Shown here: piece by piece, positions 44,407 to 54,337 of the stretch
Layout: each line of letters opens with the position of its first letter
Numbering within the stretch: position 1 is the first letter of the stretch
Assembly (NCBI GenBank): GCA_015680905.1
Contig: CM027381.1
Span: 84,283,501 to 84,347,500 of the forward strand
Reading direction: 5' to 3'
DNA: 64,000 bases
Source: Coptis chinensis
Taxonomy: Eukaryota; Streptophyta; Magnoliopsida; Ranunculales; Ranunculaceae
Position numbers and translations under genes: made by a program
Notes under the pieces: model-generated
What the model saw: only the letters and a program-made list of their open reading frames with translations
What the model was told of the DNA's origin: nothing
Databases searched by the model: none

Positions 44407-45068
44407 TGCAAAAAACATAAACACATTTGGTTGAAAAATGAATTTTTATTTGGTGATTGAAAGGATGGGTTTTGAGTTTATCTCGCACTTGCTATGGAGG
44501 GAAATGTTACTGGAAGTTTGCGATGCGAATTTACCCGTTTTAAATAAAATGTGTTTTAATAGGGACGAGACAACTTTTCCCGTGTAAAAAAACTTTAATT
44601 TGGCACGGGACAACTATTCCTGTCCAAAATTAAAAACCAAATTTTAGCCAAAACGCGCTGGTTCTTCCCTTAGTTTTAGAAATTTTGAAGTACAAAAACT
44701 GCTGAGGTGTCACAACGAAAAATGGAAATGCGTTGATGATGCTCTTACCGTACCATTATCCTTGTTTTGCATATAAACAAGTGAAAGTGTTTATATGCAA
44801 CCGTACCATTATCCTTCTTTGTTTTCAGTGAAAGTGGACTACGTGTTTGCCACAAATTCCATCCGGTTGAAGTCAAAATTCTTTAAAATTACCCAATTAG
44901 CCATGATAGTTATCTTTTTACAACAATTAGAGGGTTTACTCAATGGACAAGAGAGAGAATTCATGCAATGATGGGGGCAAACTTAGTTATTTTCAAATTT
45001 AACAACTCAAAACACTTTCTAAGCTAAATTTCAGGGTGAGCCAGGGCGTACCCTGGCTCCGCCACTGC

Positions 45069-45260
45069 CTTCGGAGCATGTATTTGTGCTTGTGCAAGTA
45101 CATCCAAAATATACTTCATAAGGGGAATTACGTTAACAAATTCCTCATCAAGACTATCTACCAAGTCTTCCGCCAGAGAAGATGAAGAAGAAGATGACGA
45201 TGAAGATGAAAACAAAGATGAAGATTGAAGATTGAAGGGGAAAAAACTCATACACTTCAT
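45069..45260 (-). pseudogene. PIF/Harbinger transposase, N-terminal piece
   Basis: Minus-strand start at 45260: a Ser-rich leader, then EDLVDSLDEEFVNVIPLMKY and ILDVLAQAQIHAPKA. Here the hAT target site begins; the next codons (PHGSSKKGRK) are found at 39365 and downstream. It is preceded by about 450 bp of noncoding DNA to the element end at 45716. Confidence 0.65.
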
Positions 45261-45784
45261 GATCCATTTTTTGGCAATGTGTGTGTGTTGTTTGTTTAAG
45301 ATTGATATGAAATGGTTGAGTTGTTTGATTATTAGAATGTGTTGGGTTGAGTGTATGTAAAATGAAAAGGGAAATGAGTGTGGATGTATGGATGTAGAAT
45401 TCTCAACCGTTTTTTACCATTTTTTTCCCATTGGAGCATGCGACAGTGATAGTGTCGCGCTATAGTAGGAATGTCGCGTGACATTAGTAATGGTGCGGTG
45501 TCTTTGGTCAAAGTCAAAATTTTTTTTGGGCTTACATTGCCATGTCGCCACATTTGCATCCGCATCCAAATCACAAATTTGCATTCACGGATGTGGCTAG
45601 ACAAGTGATAACTCGGTTTGCTTCCACCTAGAGTTGGTTTTTTGCAAAATTCGAAGTTGTGGAAGCAAATTTGGAGGTGATACTATCACCGGCCTATAGA
45701 GATGCTCTTAGTTGACATTAGTTGTTCTGAATTGTAGAAATGAAAGCAATTTAAGCTAAGGGTTAACCAATATTACCCCTCTAT

Positions 45785-45944
45785 TAGATGAGCCAATTAG
45801 GATTTTCCTCCATTATATGGGGGAATTAGGGTCTCCCCAAAATACACAAAAAAGGTCAAATTGGGTTGACCGAATTTTTTTTTGTGTATTTAGAAAGAAA
45901 CCCTAATTTCCTATCTAATGGGGGAAATCTAATTTGCTCATCTA
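45785..45944. mobile_element. Short palindromic MITE-like element, 160 bp
   Basis: TAGATGAGCCAATTAGGATT at the left is inverted at the right (AATCTAATTTGCTCATCTA type), and homology continues inward (AATTAGGGT...ACCCTAATT) with a 30-bp loop region. No clear target duplication. Confidence 0.5.
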
Positions 45945-46382
45945 GTTCCTAAAGATAAAGCTATTTTCATTCCTAACGTACGATAAAGCTAGTTGACATC
46001 TTAATATGATAACGAAGTGGTAATTTGGCGAATCTTGAAGTTTTGAGGATTTGTCATTTACAATCTACTTTCGTTAATGTACTGTGAGATTTAAGTATGT
46101 TTGTTCATAACTAGTCTCATTCGGGGAGTTTTTTAATAAACCATTTCAGGGTACAAGGTGAGTAGGTGACATTGTCGTGTAAATATGTAACAGACTTCAT
46201 TATGGTTCTACACTTCTACTTGCCAAATCCTCTTGCATTGAGAGGGCTCCAGTAATTTGTATGGCTCTACGTGTACAACCAAATCTAAAATCTAATAATT
46301 TGCGGTTTGAGGGAGCTTCAACACTCTCATTTCACTATATTATCTCCGACAGAAATTCTTAACTAGCAAAGAGTAGAGGGAA

Positions 46383-47068
46383 GGGTTGTTTGTTTTTTTT
46401 GAATTCAGCATTGAGAGCCTCTTAAACTTAAGTTTTAAACATTCAGAGGTTCAAAACTTGTTTGTTTTTTTTAAGTAGTTTAAGCATTCAGTGGTACTTT
46501 TTAAGATTCAAAGATTCAAAGACCAAAATTTCTTCTGAATACTGAATTCTAATACTTGAAACAAGAAAGTCCCTTCTTGCCTTTTCTTAAGAACCCAATC
46601 TTAAGAACCCATCTACTTTCCTACCTTGACTTTTATGGCTTCAAAATTTGATGTTGGCGTCATGGGTTTTTTCATTTTTTTGGGTGAATGATATCCACTT
46701 TGTTAAAAATAGAATTACATATATATATTATGAAAATAAACAAAATATGAAAATAAACCGTTAAAATATATTTGTGAAAGCATATTTTAAATAAATTTAT
46801 TTATCATTTATTTTTTTTTTGATAATCCATCTCTTCTCCTCAAATATAATATATATTTTGTTTAACAAGAAATAAAGTTAGTGTTTAAAATAGATAGCAT
46901 GAGTAAAATTGTCCTAATGATTTATATTCGACCTTGAGCCGGGTTATTCTAACATAAAACAAACATGTTTTTAGAATTCAAAAATCAAACATTTAGCATT
47001 CGTGAGGATGAGTCATTCAAAGATTCAAAGATTCAAAGCATTCATAGGCTCGAAAAAACAAACAACCC
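46383..47068. mobile_element. MITE with GGGTTGTTTG ends, about 690 bp
   Basis: GGGTTGTTTGTTTTTTTTGA (left) and its inverse TCGAAAAAACAAACAACCC (right). Subterminal ATTCAGAGG/ATTCATAGG and AGATTCAAAG words recur inside. The flanks do not give a convincing target duplication. It lies about 40 bp downstream of the aquaporin stop, so it may have displaced the native 3' region. Confidence 0.6.
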
Positions 47069-47109
47069 CTAAGAGCACTATAATTACAAGATAAATATGA
47101 CTAAATTGG

Positions 47110-49272
47110 TTATTTTGCAAGTACAACATTGGAGGAGCAACAAGGCCTGCATGAAGGGCGTAAGAATTTAGCAAGTAAGCCTCCTGTTACTGCACCAATA
47201 GTTGGGGCAACAATATACACCCATATATCATTGAATCTCCCTGAAGCGATTGCAGGACCCAATGACCTAGCTGGATTCAACGATCCTCCTGAAACGGGAC
47301 TGCAAAGCAAATAAATGAAAACACACACCAAATGTTTCATATTGATCGCACGAATATGGTGGCTCTTGGTGGAAGACAGTAAGGAATTAGATCAGACTAA
47401 TTAGTAACTAAGTGAAACAATCTATGTATGATGTAGACGAGTATAGTATATTTCACGTTCATACCCAGTAATAAGTATGGCAAGTGCAATCGCTATCCCA
47501 ATTACAAAACCAGGCAAGTGGCCTAGCTGAAAAATAAAAGAAGTAGTTAGATTCAGTTATATAGTAAAATTTTAACATATAAGAGAGCTGAGAGTACTAA
47601 GAAAATACTTGTGGTGATGAAAACTTTTTAATATGTGGTTTTGATCTCACATTTGCGCGCGTAAGGTATGTGATTTAGACTTACAGTGCGAGCTTCATAT
47701 GACATTGATGCTGCTAGGAACACAATGATGAGAGTAGCAATTAATTCGGCCCAGAAGGCTGTCATGGAACCATGGAATGGGTGTGTAGTCGCTAGTTCTG
47801 CTTGAATGCCATAAACCTTTGCTCCAGCAAGTGTAGCGATAATAGACCCAAGCATTTGTGCAAGAATGTAAAAGGGAACCTGTAAAACGATGAGTAAAGT
47901 CAGGTATCGGTAAACTGAGAGTATGAGTTGATTGTCTAATGTTTGTTTTTCATTTTTATAGCGTTTAATTTACGAACGTGTTGCTATTTGTAATGGACTA
48001 ATGGGGTAAGGCTTGTTACGTCTCCCCCCACCCCCAATATTTTTATGATTAATAAACTGGTAGGGGTATGCGGAATCCCCTCCCCACCGGAGGCATTTGA
48101 AACAAAAAAATGAGTAAAGTGTGAAGGACATTAATAAAATTAGGCATAATATAGCTTCATGACTATATTGTTGTATGTAACTTCTAATAGGGAGAATGAT
48201 GCTGTCATTTACACAACTTTTTCGGATCCAGATCATTTAACGATCAAGAAAATTCATGCTCAGTGAACCTTATACGCTAACTGTCTTGAGTTTGGGCCAT
48301 GGAGCTAACGTATAGACTCCTCTGTTCCATACTTCCACATACATTGCAAAACTTCTTGGCCTAATTATATTAAAACTAGCATGATGCATGTGCTCTGCAC
48401 ATGATGTTTAGTAGTTGTTATTTGGTGTGGAAAAAGTGTGTTGAGTTTAAATGACATAATTGTCTTTATTATTATTACAAATTTACTTCAATATTTTGAT
48501 TGGGTGTTTTGTAATTTAATCAAATGGATACGGGCAATTCTGTCCAAATAAAATGGTTGAAGAGACCAAGAGTTACATAAAAAAATATTAAAATACTGTT
48601 GCGGGACTGTAGATAACAGCCACGTTCTTTAAAGTATTTTAGATTTTAGATGTGTGAAAGAGCCAAAGAGGTATGCATGTTTGAATACCTTGGACCATGA
48701 AATTTGGCCTAATGAAGCGAAAGCGAGGGTGACGGAGGGGTTAACATGTGCACCCGAGATATGTCCTATGGAGAAAATTATGACAATTATCGTTAAACCG
48801 CCAGTTGCCGCGTACTCCAAAAGGCCAATTTCCCCTCTCATTAGCTCTGTGCTCGCTACGATTCCACATACACAAAACATCAAAATGAATGTTCCCAAGA
48901 ATTCAGCAAATACCTGCACATGGATTCATATGTACCTCTTAGCTAAATGTGATATCCATAGTTTTAGTTCTTGCAGCGAACTATATATGTTGAATCTACG
49001 TACGTATTTCGAACGTATGTACAACTCAATAGGAAAAGCAAAGAGGGGATGGAAACCAATCTCATCACTGAAGCATGTCACGAATTTATTTATGTTACCA
49101 TTCGAGCTGTGTTGATTAGGTCAGTCGGAGGTGGAAAGCGGCCATTGCTAGACGCATCTCCTCTGGTTGAGTTTGAGCAAGTCCCCAACTCTTGATCACC
49201 TTGGGAATTTGTACTTGAAGAAGCTTCATTTGGATAGTTAGAAACTGGTAGCTTTTCACACATTTGATTCAT
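47110..49272 (-). CDS. NIP7-1: NIP7;1-type aquaporin (metalloid/small-solute channel), five exons
   Basis: Exons on the minus strand: 49272-49099, 48913-48689, 47879-47685, 47526-47465, 47299-47110; every intron is GT...AG. The joined frame is open for 281 aa plus TAA, a normal NIP length. Layout: 58-residue hydrophilic N-terminus, then six membrane helices. First pore box NPS at residues 116-118 ([17 protein letters not shown]), second NPA at 227-229 with the pore Arg at 230 ([15 protein letters not shown]). The NPS/NPA pair plus [10 protein letters not shown] and the [13 protein letters not shown] helix fit the NIP7;1 branch, known in Arabidopsis as a pollen/anther boric-acid and metalloid channel in the plasma membrane. 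Odd: a Cys-rich tail ([10 protein letters not shown]). Intron 2 (47880-48688) is the largest. No defects seen. Confidence 0.92.
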
Positions 49273-50038
49273 AATCGTTATGTATACTACCCGCAGAGCA
49301 GAGGACCAGCCAGAATCAGTGAAAGTGCACGTACATCTCTAGGCCTTAAGGACGCTTTGAGGTTCTAAGCTGAGGTGCCAAGGACATGATAGTATAGATA
49401 AGGAGTTTTACTTCTTTAATATGGTGAAGTATTGAGCTCAAAAACAGTGAATTACTAATATGGAAGAGTTTTTTGTTGTTCACACAATCTTGACTCTTTC
49501 AACTTACACTCTTGCATACACACAATTCTTGTGTTGCTCCAACCGGGAAGAGCGATTCATGCATCTCAAATGTTTCATTTAGGCTACTTCATTTACTATA
49601 AGCATCATCTCCTATAAGCCCTACACGTACAGATGTGATACCTTATCCAATTTTTATGAAACTTAGAAGCGCGATTCTGATAAGATCCCATTAGCCTAAC
49701 TAACACTCTTTAACGATAAAAGTGAAATGAGAGCTTTCACTTGCGAGCGACGCTATAGCTGCTATTTTACAACTAGCTTGGTGTCAAGTGAAAACAAGAG
49801 TATGTCAACCCCCCACTCCCAATGCCCCCTTAAAAAAATGCACAAAACTTTATTCAAGTCGAGGAAATTTTATCCTGAATCCTGTTCTATCAACCAAACT
49901 GCTACCGGTTATGGAACCATTTCATTTCTTGTTTGCTCCTAATATATTAAACTTAGAAACGTTTAAACTTTGCAGTAAATTCTTTCTCTAGTTATAGTAA
50001 ATTCTCACTTTTCTCCACCAGTTTCTTTTAAGAGAAAG
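49273..50038 (-). other. Upstream region of the aquaporin gene
   Basis: Presumed promoter and 5'UTR DNA. No element with terminal repeats seen and no unambiguous TATA box assigned. A retrotransposon begins about 770 bp upstream of the ATG. Confidence 0.4.
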
Positions 50039-50043
50039 AAACA

Positions 50044-50702
50044 TGTAAATGTCTATTTTTATCTTAGGGGGATTAATAGGACATTACACCAAGTGTTTTA
50101 ACTTAGCTCTAATCTAGAAATGGGAGTGTTTCGGTGGGTGGTAATGACTGCTCTTCATGAGTAAGAAGATGCCTATGTATCCAACAGTTTAGGGTGAGAC
50201 TGGAATCAAGCCAATGTAGTTTTGGGGTTGGCTTTTATAGGTGTTATGAGCAAGTAGTTGGTAGGATGCGTGTGGTGGTATGAACATGTATGTGTGCAAC
50301 TAGGATGAGTGACACATCATCACAAACTACACGTGTGTGGTGGTTCTAGGTATTATATTGTTTAAGCTAGTATAGAAAGAGTGTGGTTAAGGATGTGATG
50401 ATGGTAATGATTTGGGTGGGTATTATATTGGGTAAAGGCCTGATGCTAATGATAGAAATGATGAGAGTGGCAAGTGATAATGTCACGAGATGGAGTTGAG
50501 TGACAGGTCACTAGTAGTGAATTGTTGTTGGCGAGTGTGTCGTGTGCAATTTTACATTACATGTCTAGAGTTGAATAGAGTTGGCTGAAGTCGTGGCTTG
50601 TAAAGCGCATTACGCATAGGATGTATTGTGAGGTCGTATGTCTGGAGTCGACTTGGAGTGGTGGAGTTGATATCATCGACTTGGGGTAGGAGGTCCCTTA
50701 CA
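50044..50702 (-). repeat. LARD 3' LTR
   Basis: About 85-90 percent identical by eye to 51866-52511, so this is an old insertion. Confidence 0.85.
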
Positions 50703-51314
50703 TAAGGGACATAGCCCTCTCTCGTTAGGACGTCATTGGAAAGGATGTGCTAACGAGAAATTTGGAAAAACTTTATACATGGCATGATCGAGATAATTTG
50801 TAGTCGTTTTAGTAGAGATATGCTATGGTGATTGATGAAGTTGGCAAGTCCTTAGTTGGATGAAGTTGAGCTTGTTAAGTTGTATTGAATTGCTGAGAAA
50901 ATAGAAATCGAATATAGCCATTGGTGTAATTGTATGTATATGAAGCTCTTAGCTGGTTTGAACTTGTATATGATGAGAATAATCTGAAGTCGATTGATGA
51001 AAATATAGGGAGATATATCTGACCGGCATATGTAAATGTGTTATGGTCATTATAAAGATTGTGACATCTTCTCCAGATTGTTTAGTAGAGAGTATGTCTG
51101 AAGATATTGTGGAGACTACTCGTAACATAGTATTTCTTTGAGTCATCCGAGAGTGTGTTTGAGTTTGATGTGATAGAGTTGAGATGCTACTAGAGTAATG
51201 ATGTTAACTGATTTGGAGTTGTTCTTAGGCTAACATACTTAGATGTTCTTTTGCCAATGAACCAAATTTGGTGTCGCTCTTAAACCTGTCATACGACGAT
51301 GATCTAAGGTCAGT

Positions 51315-51650
51315 GAACTAATTTGGATGACACTTCAGGAGAGTGTTGAACCCGTATGATAGTTTTTGGAGAGTATCAAACCCGTATGACAGTTTAATGT
51401 GGGGATATCTAACTCGTTGTTTAACAAATTATTAGGGGAGTCACACTTGTATGATAGTTTGTGGAGAGTATCAAACCCTTATAACAGTTTAACGTGGAGA
51501 TGTTGAACCCGTTATTTGACAGATTATTAAGGGAGTCACACCTGTATGATAGTTTGTGGAGAGTATCAAACCTGTATGACAGTTTAACGTGGGGATGTTG
51601 AACCCGTTGTTTCACAGATTATTAGGGGAGTCACACCCATATGATTGTGA
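51315..51650. repeat. Tandem repeat, about 95-bp unit, about 3.5 copies
   Basis: Unit includes GGAGAGTATCAAACC (at about 51368, 51463 and 51558), TATGACAGTTTAACGTGGGG and TTATTAGGGGAGTCACACC. Lies inside the LARD interior. Confidence 0.85.
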
Positions 51651-51833
51651 ATTAGCTTGTGAAATATTAAGTAAGGTCGTGATGCATCTGGTTGCCTTAA
51701 TAAAGTATGAGGACTTATGAATTGCCTCAATAAAATGCGAGCTGGAGAGGGCTTACGAATTGCCTCGATGAATTGCGAGTTAGGAGGGCTTTACGAACTG
51801 CATTGATATGAAATATAAAAAGAGCTTACATGG

Positions 51834-51865
51834 TCGTGGGTTCGATCCCCACAGATGGTGCCAAA
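51834..51865 (-). other. LARD primer binding site, tRNA-Lys-like over about 32 nt
   Basis: The plus strand here reads GGTCGTGGGTTCGATCCCCA then CAGATGGTGCCA, which looks like the 3' end of a tRNA: a 5-bp T stem with a TTCGATC loop, then an acceptor strand and CCA. It closely resembles the 3' end of plant tRNA-Lys (GTCGTGGGTTCGA...CCCCAC...GCGCCA). The minus-strand complement, directly inside the 5' LTR, is the expected priming site. Confidence 0.7.
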
Positions 51866-52511
51866 TGTAAATGTATATTTTTATCATATATAGGGGATTA
51901 ATAGGACATTACAGCAAGTGTTTATGACTTAGCTCTAATCTAGAAAGGAGAGTATTTTGGTGGGTGGTAATGACTAATCTTCATGCGTAAGAAGATGCCT
52001 ACGTATCCAGCACCTTGGGGGTGAGACTTGAATCAAGCCAACGTAGTTATGGGGTTGGCCTTTATAGGTGTTATGAGCAAGTAGTTGGTAGGACACGTGT
52101 GGTGGTATAGATAAGTGTGTTGCTAGGGTGAGCGACACGCCCTCACAAGCTACACGTGTGTGGTGGTTCCATGTATGATGTTGTTTGAGCTGGTATAGAA
52201 AAAGTGTGATTAAGGATGTGATGATGACAATGATTTTGGTGTTGTAGTAGGTAAAGGCCTGATAGCAATGATGAGAGTGCCAGGTGATGATGTCACGAGA
52301 TATAGAGTCGAGTGACAGGCCGTCACCAGTAGTGAATTATTGTTGGCGAGTGTGTGACTGTTTGCATGTCTAGAGTCGAATAGAGTTAGCAGAGTCGTTG
52401 CTTGTGTGTGAGTCGCTGGCATAAGATGTATTGTGAGGTCATATGCTTAATTTGGAGTTGGCCTAGAGTGGTGGAGTCGATATGATCGGCTTGGATAGGA
52501 GGTCCCTTATA
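51866..52511 (-). repeat. LARD 5' LTR
   Basis: Partner of 50044-50702. Its outer dinucleotide is TA where the partner has CA. Confidence 0.85.
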
Positions 52512-52516
52512 AAACA

Positions 52517-54144
52517 TGCATATGTTATGCACTTATGCCTATTGACCAAGCAAATGTCCCAATCTCAGAAGAGATCTAAGAAGATCATTCATTACGAGGG
52601 GGATTAATTATACATCTTCATTTATGTCGACCAGTACTTCATATTCATGCAAACTATTAAGTCCAGTAATCAACGAAGTAATCACTTTATCCGTATGACT
52701 TAATTTAGGATCTAAATTGAGAACAACCATCGTATTAACTTGAATCAAATTAGAACAAAATAGAAAGAAAAAAGTTTACTAGATTAGTTGTGGAATTAAA
52801 GTTGATTACTTTCTAGCTAGTAAAATACTAAAATACAACTTGAAGAAAAAAATAATAATAATAATAACATCAAGTTTTAGGGAAAAACGGAAAGCAAAGA
52901 CTTTAGGAGAATGTAACAGTCGGTTTTGCTATCTCAAACGTATATTGCCCAACTGTTTAGCTGCCTAATTCGAATCTTTGAGACCTCATTGCATTATTTT
53001 TCATTTCTTGTGAGTGTTTCCTATTTATTCTCTAGTGGACCAGTTTTTTTTTTTTTTTTTTTTTTTTTTTATCGCCAATGGAGAGTGTATATATATATAC
53101 ACCTCCACATAAGTGCCACATAGGTGCCACTAGGATTTTATGACCCCTCTTACACACTAATAGTTTCCACACCCAAAATGGTATCCAATGCAACAAAGCT
53201 TAAGAGTTTGTAAAATTAAAAAATTGAGAAAAAACAACGGTCAAAGTCCGTCACAAGTGGTTTAACTAAAAAAGAAATAAAACTCACGTCACTTTGAGTA
53301 ATGTCCGTGGTTTACTTAAAACTGGCCCAACCAATAAATGACGGTCTTTGCCCGTCGCAAACATTACAATTCTCAAAATAAAATAAAACAGATTTGAGTT
53401 TAAGTGTCGTTTGAATTTCTTCTTAGTTGGGACGTTACTTCAAGTGACGCCCGAGATGTTTATTAACTAATAGTCGGATGAGGAATTCTCCACCCCCTCT
53501 ATTAACTATTAGCATATCACCTGGGATTTACACCCCCCATTGGAAACATATTTTTGACATTTAGAGTTTAAATTTTACACTTTAAACAATTTACACCCCC
53601 AATTGGAGATGCCCTTATAAGTGGTAGATACTTTATTTGTATACTAGGTATCATCCGTGCCTCACTGCACGCGATTTGTTATGAGGTACTTATTATGTTA
53701 TTTGTGACATTAATCTTAGTACACCCAAATATTTTCAAATGTATGGTGTATGTGGGAATTTGTAGACATTTTATTTTGAAGTGGTTGTTTATTTTGTAGA
53801 TGTCAGTATGTGGTGGTGTCTCATACCAAAAAAAATTATGTCTTTTGATAGTGGGAGCCTTTGCCATGTATCTTACAATTAAACGTTGATTTGGTACAGT
53901 TATGCAATTTCATTTTTTTCTAAATGCATCTACTCTTTCATTTTTGGTTACAAAGCTAAATTGTAATGAACTGAATATTTGATATGTGCAAAATAATTTG
54001 ATTGGTGGGACATGAATGATAGTTGGGGTATGTAAATTATACCTAATCATTATTATTATAAAGTCTATACATAAATTCCTGGGAAAAAAACATGAACAAA
54101 AATAATTGAAAGTCTATTAAGGAAAAAAATGACATGGACGTTGT
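52517..54144. other. AT-rich spacer
   Basis: Contains a poly(T) run at 53044-53070 and a stretch ending ATTGGAGATGCCC-TTA (53601-53617) that resembles one end of a Harbinger-type MITE without a visible partner. No gene. Confidence 0.4.
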
Positions 54145-54152
54145 CCTCTACC

Positions 54153-54326
54153 CATAGTTAAAGATTTCCAAATATCCGAAATTCCGGCAAATCCAAAAAT
54201 CAGAATTCCGCCCCTTATTCCGCCATATTCCGAGTACATTATGAAATTCCATATTTTTTTACCCTTGAACCGGAATTCCGAATTTCCGAGTACATTCTGA
54301 GAATTCCATCGAAATCACAAACTATG
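54153..54326. mobile_element. hAT-type MITE, 174 bp, 8-bp TSD
   Basis: Left end CATAGTTAAAGATTTCC, right end inverted (ATCGAAATCACAAACTATG). The interior is rich in GAATTCCG. Flanks CCTCTACC (54145-54152) and TCTCTACC (54327-54334) match 7/8. Same family as 3551-3759. Confidence 0.65.
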
Positions 54327-54337
54327 TCTCTACCATG

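Larger units (their letters stand above)
40066..44744. mobile_element. PIF/Harbinger-type element 2 (4.7 kb), TSD TTA
   Basis: Perfect ends GAGCATCATCAACGCATT (from 40066) and the inverted AATGCGTTGATGATGCTC (ending 44744). TTA lies on both sides (40063-40065, 44745-44747), as for PIF/Harbinger insertions. It sits inside the hAT element. It carries coding remnants on both strands: a short plus-strand gene (40440), a zinc-knuckle frame and a plant-mobile-domain-like gene on the minus strand. I did not recognise a Harbinger DDE transposase inside. Confidence 0.75.
39374..45067. mobile_element. hAT-type element, interrupted (about 1.0 kb without its insert)
   Basis: Ends CAGTGGCGGAGCC (39374) and GGCTCCGCCACTG (45055-45067) are the typical CAGxGGCGGA hAT inverted repeats, with a subterminal GGGTGAGCC on both sides. 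The 8-bp flanks are CCTTTAAA (39366-39373) and CCTTCGGA (45068-45075); the three mismatches are all transitions. Without the inner PIF-type element it is about 1012 bp and encodes nothing, so it is non-autonomous. Removing it and one target copy restores the Harbinger reading frame. Confidence 0.8.
38950..45716 (-). mobile_element. PIF/Harbinger element 1, truncated at its left side, host of the nest
   Basis: The right end shows GAGATGCTC followed by TTA (45708-45719), matching the GAGCATCTC ends and TTA targets of plant Harbinger elements. The minus strand encodes the N-terminal part of a HARBI1-like transposase in two pieces, split by the hAT element. The left end is missing: coding stops near 38950, next to a MITE. 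Confidence 0.6.
50044..52511 (-). mobile_element. Non-autonomous LTR retrotransposon (LARD/TRIM-like), 2468 bp
   Basis: Direct repeats 50044-50702 (659 bp) and 51866-52511 (646 bp) begin TGTAAATG and end CCCTTACA or CCCTTATA. The 5-bp duplication AAACA is at 50039-50043 and 52512-52516. On the minus strand the ends are TGTAAGGG...TTTACA and the primer site lies next to the right LTR, so the element reads minus. The 1.16-kb interior has no gag or pol, only a tandem repeat. It must rely on proteins of another element. Confidence 0.88.

Noticed and set aside
45024..45068. End of the minus-strand frame that reads into the hAT terminus
   Set aside because: These codons are hAT end sequence, not part of the Harbinger protein.
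51834..51865. tRNA-like 3' end (T arm plus CCA)
   Set aside because: No D arm, anticodon arm or 5' acceptor strand precedes it, and it abuts an LTR in the primer-site position, so it is not a tRNA gene.
53601..53620. ATTGGAGATGCCC-TTA, a Harbinger-like end
   Set aside because: No inverted partner with TTA found to the left within the spacer, so an element cannot be delimited.
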